DNA from: Chimonanthus salicifolius
Taxonomy: Eukaryota; Streptophyta; Magnoliopsida; Laurales; Calycanthaceae
Assembly: GCA_013350335.1 (NCBI GenBank)
Contig: CM023540.1
Location: 20,031,828-20,095,827, forward strand
Direction: 5' to 3'
Length of the DNA: 64,000 nucleotides
Both the position numbers and the translations under genes were made by a program. Under the pieces are notes generated by a model, which was not told the DNA's origin, searched no databases, and was given only the letters and a program-made list of their open reading frames with translations. Below are positions 62,801 through 64,000 of the stretch, in pieces (positions within the stretch are counted from its first letter, which is position 1; the number at the start of each line of letters is the position of its first letter).

Positions 62801-63752
62801 TTTTGGAATAAAATCTGATCAACTTTGTTAAAGTTTTGTTACTCATGCATTTTTTAACTTTTCATAAATCTAGAAGTAAAACTATTTCCTGTGCAATAGT
62901 AGGTAATTGCAACTTGGCCATTTTCAATTTTCTTATTTATAAGGTAACAATTTTCTGATTAGGTGAAAGGATGTGAAGTTCTAACTCATGATGGATTGCC
63001 AGTTGCATATGCTTTGTGCCCCACAGAAACAGTGAGAATCAATATCACATTAATTTTCTTCTGTGTTTTAATAAATCACAGCTGTTCAAGCATTTTATTT
63101 ACCTATTGTTCCAAAAATCAATATAAATTCATATTCTACTCATATATATATATATATATATACACATATATATATCTAGGAGTGGCACTCCAATTTATAT
63201 ATCTGGTATGAGTTGTACAAAATACTCATTTTATCCTTTCTTTCCATTGATCAGTCCCACTATGACTGACACCGGTAGGATCTTTGGGACTTGGGGCTTG
63301 GTTCCCTTGAGCTTTACCACTTTTCCAATGAGTGGAAAGCACACTTGCTTCAACTCTCTCTAGTTATCACATTTTTTGGTTTTCAGTCCAATTTGAATTC
63401 ATTTCTACATTTATTATGAATCCATCATTCCATAGTTCAGGTTCTGAAATGATATGATTTGTTTTGCTGGCTATTTTTCCAATGGTATTTGTTTTCTTTG
63501 TGATATTTCAGGTTAATTATGTTTCCGCTCATGACAATGAGACTTTATTTGACTATTGTGAGTTTGAAGGTACCCATCTTGTCACTCTCTCCGTGGCATA
63601 TTAGTTGGAATTTTATCGTGTTTATTTGGTTTTAAGCTTTTTAAGGGAAAATCTTTGAATTTTTTGTCTTCTTTCAGACCCCATTAGAGATCTCCATAGA
63701 AGACAGATGCAGGATAAACCATTTGGCTACAAGTATTGTAGCACTTTCACAG
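20150..63752 (+). CDS. LDA: Pullulanase / limit dextrinase, chloroplastic (22 exons; 3' end outside window)
   Basis: Hydrolyses alpha-1,6 branches of starch-derived glucans in plastids (established for the GH13 plant family). Exons: 20150-20428, 26165-26300, 27824-27876, 28016-28124, 34418-34554, 34649-34848, 35083-35232, 35692-35752, 37607-37727, 41025-41115, 41220-41313, 41404-41499, 41641-41781, 41876-41926, 44315-44385, 44561-44653, 48374-48465, 54935-55006, 59206-59262, 62963-63031, 63512-63569, 63678-63752. All introns are GT-AG. With two one-base lesions discounted, they give 768 codons of a usual 960 or so. Order: Ser-rich transit peptide (1-65), N-terminal carbohydrate-binding region, CBM48 (about 200-300), GH13 barrel from about 345. 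Catalytic residues: Asp563 (GFRFDLMGH), Glu600 (YGEGWDFGE), Asp732 (YVSAHDNE). As written it is broken in exons 17 and 21. Confidence 0.95.
20695..20955 (+). repeat. Tandem duplication, about 130-bp unit, in pullulanase intron 1
   Basis: Both units contain tagcctcctactt, gtacttgttgcttgg, ttggctacagcc, cgcgtgagtg or tgcgtgagtg, and ctaggtcac followed by ccataaata. Units start near 20726 and 20856. Confidence 0.75.
21240..21440 (+). mobile_element. tRNA-derived SINE, Au-like
   Basis: A box B-like word (gagttcgattctc, near 21307) is followed by gggaggtttgcacatgtcca, ggattagttgggtgctttaa and cctggacacc, ending in an A-rich run. This body resembles the plant Au SINE family as I remember it. Confidence 0.6.
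21441..22561. other. Pullulanase intron 1, no recognised feature
   Basis: AT-rich intron sequence between the SINE and the Copia element. The open frames have no family signature. Confidence 0.5.
22562..25018 (+). mobile_element. Ty1/Copia retrotransposon, internally deleted
   Basis: The 5' LTR is 22562-22784 (tgttgtag...ataaca) and the 3' LTR 24793-25018 (tgctgtag...tatagca). A tRNA-Met-type primer site tggtatcaaccagg starts at 22785, and a polypurine tract ttgagggggag lies just before the 3' LTR. Coding pieces: protease-like [12 protein letters not shown] near 23960, GAG-pre-integrase ([26 protein letters not shown]) near 24340-24470, and RNase H ([23 protein letters not shown]) at 24590-24790. 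Integrase and reverse transcriptase are deleted. The flanks tatcg and tattg match at four of five bases. A TRIM is nested at 22878-23191. Confidence 0.85.
22878..23191 (-). mobile_element. TRIM retroelement nested in the Copia, TSD tctct
   Basis: A truncated left LTR (22878 to about 22935), a short internal remnant ending tttgatacca (reverse complement of a primer-binding site), and a full right LTR 22960-23191 ending ggggtattaca. The flanks tctct (22873-22877) and tctct (23192-23196) are a perfect 5-bp duplication. It therefore inserted after the Copia. Confidence 0.85.
25305..25740 (+). mobile_element. 5'-truncated LINE with 18-bp target duplication
   Basis: An RNase H-end fragment ending in a short A-run. 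The flank aatatttatagacatctt (25287-25304) recurs after the tail as aatatttatagacctctt (25741-25758), one mismatch. It contains a run of about 13 G near 25622. Confidence 0.8.
26165..26300 (+). CDS. LDA: Pullulanase exon 2
   Basis: Residues 94-138 and one base of 139. [20 protein letters not shown] matches the conserved start of the mature plant enzyme. Donor GAAG|gttaaa. Confidence 0.9.
26640..26944 (+). mobile_element. 5'-truncated LINE 3' end
   Basis: RNase H C-terminal remnant ([20 protein letters not shown]), then a T-rich 3' region and an A-run at about 26935-26944. It lies in pullulanase intron 2. No clear target duplication. Confidence 0.65.
26945..27823. other. Rest of pullulanase intron 2, with a C-rich tract
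   Basis: AT-rich, with one C-run cluster at about 27357-27379 (G4-capable on the minus strand). No coding domain seen. Confidence 0.5.
27824..27876 (+). CDS. LDA: Pullulanase exon 3
   Basis: Completes Gly139, then [17 protein letters not shown], residues 140-156. A 53-nt exon, recognised from family similarity and phase. Confidence 0.9.
28016..28124 (+). CDS. LDA: Pullulanase exon 4
   Basis: Residues 157-192 and one base. [17 protein letters not shown] and KCQLAV are family blocks. The 139-bp intron before it is short. Confidence 0.92.
28125..29498. other. Pullulanase intron 4, left of the hAT element
   Basis: It holds a degenerate minisatellite at about 28735-28835 and a 23-bp tandem (gcatctgcccatcaagcctt core, 2.2 copies) at about 29286-29342. 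The open frames across 28687-29103 arise from the minisatellite and have no family match. Confidence 0.6.
28735..28835 (+). repeat. Degenerate minisatellite, GGGA(C/T)AGATCC-type
   Basis: Repeated words such as ctgggacag, tccgggatgg and ttgggatagatcc recur with a period of about 14 or multiples. The minus strand reads as a Pro/Ser/Cys-rich quasi-repeat, which is an artefact. Confidence 0.65.
30542..31058. mobile_element. hAT-derived MITE (517 bp) nested in the hAT transposon
   Basis: Termini catggttgttaaaat and, reverse complemented, caatgttgtgaaaat. The flanks ctaaatat (30534-30541) and ctaaatac (31059-31066) match at seven of eight bases. The ends carry the same cgattcgta-type subterminal words as the host element, so it was probably moved by a related transposase. 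Confidence 0.85.
31412..31442. repeat. (TA)n microsatellite inside the transposase frame
   Basis: About 15 TA units that read Ile-Tyr repeats in the transposase frame. Confidence 0.95.
32790..33240 (+). repeat. Polypurine (GAA/AAGAGG) tract of about 450 bp
   Basis: Almost uninterrupted purines on the plus strand (gaagaagaagagaagaaaga type). It is the T/C-rich 5' region upstream of the minus-strand hAT transposase. It is the source of spurious long open frames on both strands. Confidence 0.85.
33707..34417. other. Pullulanase intron 4, right of the hAT element
   Basis: Includes a minus-strand LINE tail at about 34090-34200. The segment at 34045-34090 is followed directly by it. No exon seen before 34418. 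Confidence 0.5.
34090..34200 (-). mobile_element. Short LINE 3' tail, minus strand
   Basis: It begins ttttttttgagcggtaacaa, which is the reverse complement of the shared LINE 3' end (ttgttaccgctcaaaaaaaa). Only about 110 bp remain. Confidence 0.6.
34418..34554 (+). CDS. LDA: Pullulanase exon 5
   Basis: Residues 193-238: [20 protein letters not shown] and [11 protein letters not shown], the entry to CBM48. It follows the 6.3-kb intron 4 that hosts the hAT transposon. Confidence 0.94.
34575..34623. repeat. Poly-C / (CT)n tract in pullulanase intron 5
   Basis: About 19 C followed by about 12 CT units, in the 94-bp intron between exons 5 and 6. Confidence 0.95.
34649..34848 (+). CDS. LDA: Pullulanase exon 6
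   Basis: Residues 239-304 and two bases of 305. It has [20 protein letters not shown] and ends VNDPYARG. Donor AGAGG|gtatgc. Confidence 0.94.
34849..35691. other. Pullulanase introns 6 and 7
   Basis: Flanking and between exons 6, 7 and 8. Ordinary T-rich intron sequence; no repeat or coding domain seen outside exon 7 (35083-35232). Confidence 0.6.
35083..35232 (+). CDS. LDA: Pullulanase exon 7
   Basis: Residues 305-354 and two bases. [20 protein letters not shown], then [11 protein letters not shown], which opens the GH13 barrel. Confidence 0.94.
35692..35752 (+). CDS. LDA: Pullulanase exon 8
   Basis: Residues 355-375: [20 protein letters not shown] then Q. Two cysteines replace residues usually Gly and Ser or similar in relatives I remember. 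Confidence 0.92.
35753..36679. other. Pullulanase intron 8, left part
   Basis: T-rich intron sequence with no recognised feature up to the TRIM insertion. Confidence 0.5.
36680..37440 (-). mobile_element. TRIM retroelement with three LTR units, TSD tttta
   Basis: LTR 36680-36902, internal segment 36903-37001, a shortened middle LTR from 37002, a second internal segment, and LTR 37200-37440. Both internal segments end tctgataccattt, the reverse complement of a tRNA-Met-type primer site, so the element is on the minus strand. The flanks tttta (36675-36679) and tttta (37441-37445) are identical. No coding capacity. It lies in pullulanase intron 8. Confidence 0.9.
37607..37727 (+). CDS. LDA: Pullulanase exon 9
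   Basis: Residues 376-415 and one base of 416: [20 protein letters not shown] and [10 protein letters not shown]. Confidence 0.93.
38003..40560 (-). mobile_element. LINE fragment (endonuclease end), minus strand
   Basis: The 3' tail starts atttgagcgataagaatgg at about 38008. Apurinic endonuclease segments lie at 40115-39505: [41 protein letters not shown] (usually GGDFN). An upstream Glu/Lys-rich linker reads at 40554-40213. The RT and later domains are deleted. A hAT-like element interrupts it at about 38059-39130. Located in pullulanase intron 9. Confidence 0.75.
38059..39130. mobile_element. hAT-related insertion within the LINE fragment
   Basis: It begins caatgttgtcaaaatt, the same terminus as the MITE at 30542. 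It carries gattcg and cgattt words near both ends (38100-38250 and 39070-39120) and a C/T-rich tract like the hAT 5' region. The right terminus is lost and no target duplication was found. A (TA)n tract lies at about 38790-38815. Confidence 0.55.
40561..41024. other. End of pullulanase intron 9
   Basis: T-rich intron sequence up to the acceptor ctacag|ATGAAG. Nothing else recognised. Confidence 0.55.
41025..41115 (+). CDS. LDA: Pullulanase exon 10
   Basis: Residues 416-445 and two bases: [20 protein letters not shown] then YNWG. Donor TGGGG|gtaaca. Confidence 0.93.
41220..41313 (+). CDS. LDA: Pullulanase exon 11
   Basis: Residues 446-477: [20 protein letters not shown], then EFRKMIQ. Highly conserved family block. 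Confidence 0.95.
41404..41499 (+). CDS. LDA: Pullulanase exon 12 (GH13 region I)
   Basis: Residues 478-509. [14 protein letters not shown] is conserved GH13 region I (DVVYNH). Phase 0 at both ends. Confidence 0.95.
41641..41781 (+). CDS. LDA: Pullulanase exon 13
   Basis: Residues 510-556: [20 protein letters not shown] and [19 protein letters not shown]. Confidence 0.95.
41876..41926 (+). CDS. LDA: Pullulanase exon 14 (nucleophile)
   Basis: Residues 557-573: [17 protein letters not shown]. Asp563 is the GH13 catalytic nucleophile (region II). Confidence 0.96.
41927..42779. other. Pullulanase intron 14, left part
   Basis: Ordinary AT-rich intron sequence, no recognised feature. Confidence 0.5.
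42780..43320 (+). mobile_element. LINE ORF1 (DUF4283-like) fragment
   Basis: Plus-strand frames include [39 protein letters not shown] and GMVVEIDD, the usual order of the DUF4283 domain of plant LINE ORF1. Ends not defined. Confidence 0.6.
43552..44037 (-). mobile_element. TRIM retroelement, two LTRs, TSD attct
   Basis: LTR 43552-43746, internal segment 43747-43845, LTR 43846-44037. The internal segment starts atctacccccctta (reverse polypurine tract) and ends tctgataccatt (reverse primer site). The flanks attct (43547-43551 and 44038-44042) are identical. No coding capacity. Intron 14 of pullulanase. Confidence 0.92.
44315..44385 (+). CDS. LDA: Pullulanase exon 15
   Basis: Residues 574-596 and two bases of 597: [20 protein letters not shown] then KIY. 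Short and surrounded by stops, it was located because 24 residues were missing between exons 14 and 16. Its length restores the barley spacing from nucleophile to acid/base. Confidence 0.9.
44561..44653 (+). CDS. LDA: Pullulanase exon 16 (acid/base)
   Basis: Completes Ile597, then [20 protein letters not shown], with Glu600 as the general acid/base (region III). Donor AG|gtatgt. Confidence 0.96.
44654..45340. other. Pullulanase intron 16, left part
   Basis: AT-rich intron sequence, no recognised feature. Confidence 0.5.
45341..45600 (-). mobile_element. LINE-like 3' tail, minus strand
   Basis: tttatttttttgaacagtgg followed by an A-rich stretch resembles the minus-strand LINE ends at 34090 and 53170, with a variant start. 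Weakly supported. Confidence 0.4.
46250..47635 (+). mobile_element. 5'-truncated LINE: zinc-binding linker and RNase H
   Basis: A zf-RVT-type linker at 46430-46700 ([20 protein letters not shown]) and an RNase H remnant at 47000-47390 ([19 protein letters not shown] in different frames) lead to a 3' end attaccgctcaaaaaaaag. A poly-C run of about 24 at 46434-46458 lies inside. A related copy is at 53165-54420. Confidence 0.8.
46434..46458. repeat. Poly-C run within the LINE
   Basis: About 24 consecutive C, a likely site of length error in any assembly. Confidence 0.9.
47636..48373. other. End of pullulanase intron 16
   Basis: T-rich intron sequence up to the acceptor tttttcag|CTTTAA. No recognised feature. 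Confidence 0.55.
48374..48465 (+). CDS. LDA: Pullulanase exon 17, with a +1 lesion
   Basis: It is 92 nt where 91 would keep phase. [15 protein letters not shown] is in one frame. After one extra A at 48420 the family continuation [15 protein letters not shown] lies in the next frame and runs to the donor CAG|gtactc. Read without correction, the frame meets TAA at the start of exon 18. Confidence 0.93.
48537..48725 (+). mobile_element. Copia LTR with adjacent primer-binding site
   Basis: tgttgtaatattttg to ttgttctaca, followed at 48726 by tggtatcaggcagaacc. The layout is like the Copia LTR at 22562. The downstream leader (to about 48955) contains a short tandem repeat, and no further plus-strand Copia coding sequence follows. 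Confidence 0.6.
48990..50870 (-). mobile_element. Copia fragment (gag, protease, GAG-pre-integrase)
   Basis: On the minus strand: gag-like text near 50860-50580 ([20 protein letters not shown]), a post-gag region at 50549-50121, and GAG-pre-integrase near 49292-49035 ([20 protein letters not shown]). Frameshifted. A LINE (49295-49912) is inserted in it. Confidence 0.75.
49295..49912 (+). mobile_element. 5'-truncated LINE inserted in the Copia, 17-bp TSD
   Basis: RNase H-end sequence ([11 protein letters not shown] region at about 49345, [14 protein letters not shown] near 49450), ending ctattaatactcaaaaaaa. The flank ggcactgacagacaaga (49278-49294) recurs as ggcactaacagacaaga (49913-49929), one mismatch. 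Confidence 0.88.
50871..52049. other. Pullulanase intron 17, middle, with a tandem duplication
   Basis: A direct duplication of about 130 bp occupies roughly 51736-51985; both halves contain catgatggatagctaaagac and atgaata.(c/g)atgtt. The remainder is AT-rich and unassigned. Confidence 0.6.
52250..53070 (+). mobile_element. LINE ORF1 fragment (RRM-like / DUF4283)
   Basis: [20 protein letters not shown] resembles the RRM-like start of plant LINE ORF1. Basic linker ([17 protein letters not shown]) and a later DUF4283-like part ([24 protein letters not shown] text near 52955-53010, frame-shifted) follow. Ends not defined. Confidence 0.6.
53165..54420 (-). mobile_element. 5'-truncated LINE, minus strand
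   Basis: The 3' end is the T-run and gagcggtaacaaaatg at about 53170-53200. RNase H at 53941-53588 ([36 protein letters not shown]). zf-RVT-type linker at 54348-53920 ([38 protein letters not shown]). It closely resembles the plus-strand copy at 46250-47635 in the same gene. Confidence 0.82.
54421..54934. other. End of pullulanase intron 17
   Basis: Intron sequence with no recognised feature up to the acceptor tctatag|CCTAAT. Confidence 0.5.
54935..55006 (+). CDS. LDA: Pullulanase exon 18
   Basis: Residues 659-682: [20 protein letters not shown] then DHIQ. Phase 0 at both ends. Confidence 0.92.
55007..59205. other. Pullulanase intron 18: LTR-like remnants, unassigned
   Basis: No protein domain is recognised. 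A Copia-like leader (tggtatgcagaccaagg near 55774) and a possible LTR core with a TATA-like ctataaattgagggtg near 56457 suggest decayed LTR elements. The AT-rich block 56560-56760 resembles 6190-6330. Beyond about 57000 it looks like plain intron. Confidence 0.4.
59206..59262 (+). CDS. LDA: Pullulanase exon 19
   Basis: Residues 683-701: [19 protein letters not shown]. Donor CCT|gtaaga. Confidence 0.92.
59263..60809. other. Pullulanase intron 19, left part
   Basis: A possible solo Copia LTR lies at about 60259-60456 (ends tgta and ttataca, no matching flanks). A LINE-like tail may lie at about 60610-60720. Both are weak. Confidence 0.35.
60810..62030 (-). mobile_element. Copia 3' end: RNase H and LTR, minus strand
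   Basis: The 3' LTR is 60810-61046 (tgttagaatg...atcttaca on the plus strand). Its neighbour actctccctcaagctgg is a reversed polypurine tract. RNase H remnants at 61375-61163 ([34 protein letters not shown]) extend, frame-broken, to about 62030. The rest of the element is missing. Confidence 0.75.
62031..62962. other. End of pullulanase intron 19
   Basis: T-rich intron sequence up to the acceptor gattag|GTGAAA. No recognised feature. Confidence 0.5.
62963..63031 (+). CDS. LDA: Pullulanase exon 20
   Basis: Residues 702-724: [20 protein letters not shown] then TET. Donor ACA|gtgaga. Confidence 0.92.
63032..63511. other. Pullulanase intron 20 with (TA)n tract
   Basis: A TA/CA microsatellite at about 63142-63176; otherwise plain intron. 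Confidence 0.7.
63512..63569 (+). CDS. LDA: Pullulanase exon 21 (transition-state Asp), with a +1 lesion
   Basis: [14 protein letters not shown] carries His731 and Asp732 of GH13 region IV. One extra T at 63554 then shifts the frame; without it the exon continues I-V-S-L-K to the donor AAG|gtaccc, as in spinach and Arabidopsis enzymes. The exon is 58 nt rather than 57. Confidence 0.94.
63678..63752 (+). CDS. LDA: Pullulanase exon 22 (last in window)
   Basis: Residues 744-768: [20 protein letters not shown] then VALSQ, phase 0 at both ends. The next family block (GIPFFHAGDE) is expected beyond the window. Position 63753 onward is intron. Confidence 0.94.
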
Positions 63753-64000
63753 GTCCTACCTATTTTTAATGCTTATATTATGGTGACTCAATGTTTCATC
63801 ATCTTCATCATCAAACACACACACAGAGATCACCAAATATGAAACAAATTGTTTTAATAGGAATACTTTTAGTTGACTCAAAATACAAACATTGTTTTAA
63901 TAGGAATGGTTTTGGTCAACTAATGTGATATAGTGCATTTTCCATAGGTATGTAGCTACTTATTCTGGTTGAGGCAAGCAACTATCCATTAATATTATCT
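63753..64000. other. Start of pullulanase intron 22
   Basis: Begins with the donor gtccta after exon 22. No further exon before the window edge. Confidence 0.7.

Noticed and set aside
63678..63752. Reading exon 22 in the frame set by exon 21 as written (D-P-I-R-D-L-H)
   Set aside because: It is open but has no similarity to the family. The phase 0 frame ([11 protein letters not shown]) is the conserved one, which points to the extra base in exon 21.

Overview
This is nuclear DNA from a flowering plant with a large, transposon-rich genome. It is probably woody; a magnoliid or another early-diverging lineage is my guess from intron size and repeat style, and no marker fixes it. Two host genes lie head to head around a spacer of about 1.8 kb (18328-20149). 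All other recognisable coding sequence belongs to transposable elements inside their introns.

Minus-strand gene (18327 down to 1433): eight exons encode a predicted plastid protein of about 431 residues. It has a SirB1/transglutaminase-like core and a TPR-like C-terminus. Introns 1, 2, 4 and 6 are large. They hold an AATTCC-rich segment, a 509-bp MITE, a LINE interrupted by a hAT-like insertion, a solo TRIM LTR and a composite direct/inverted repeat.

Plus-strand gene (20150 to beyond the right edge): 22 exons of a plastid pullulanase (limit dextrinase, GH13), the starch-debranching enzyme. They supply 768 codons spread over 43.6 kb. The nucleophile Asp563, acid/base Glu600 and stabiliser Asp732 are all present. 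Their spacings of 37 and 132 residues equal those I recall for barley limit dextrinase, once two single-base insertions are discounted. The C-terminal part lies outside the window.

Three conserved exons, two in pullulanase and one in the SirB1-like gene, each carry one extra base that breaks the frame. Splice sites and the flanking protein are otherwise intact. Residual insertion errors in a long-read assembly are the likeliest cause; recent loss of both genes is the alternative.

Mobile DNA: four insertions of a TRIM family, each with a perfect 5-bp target duplication (3131, 22878, 36680, 43552); a 4.19-kb hAT transposon with a perfect 8-bp duplication (29507-33698) containing a nested MITE; several LINE fragments, two with clear target duplications; and degenerate Copia elements. 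I see no tRNA or rRNA gene, CRISPR array or prokaryotic system, and no wholly new gene system. The most informative signals are the frame lesions, the nested transposon stratigraphy and the TRIM family.
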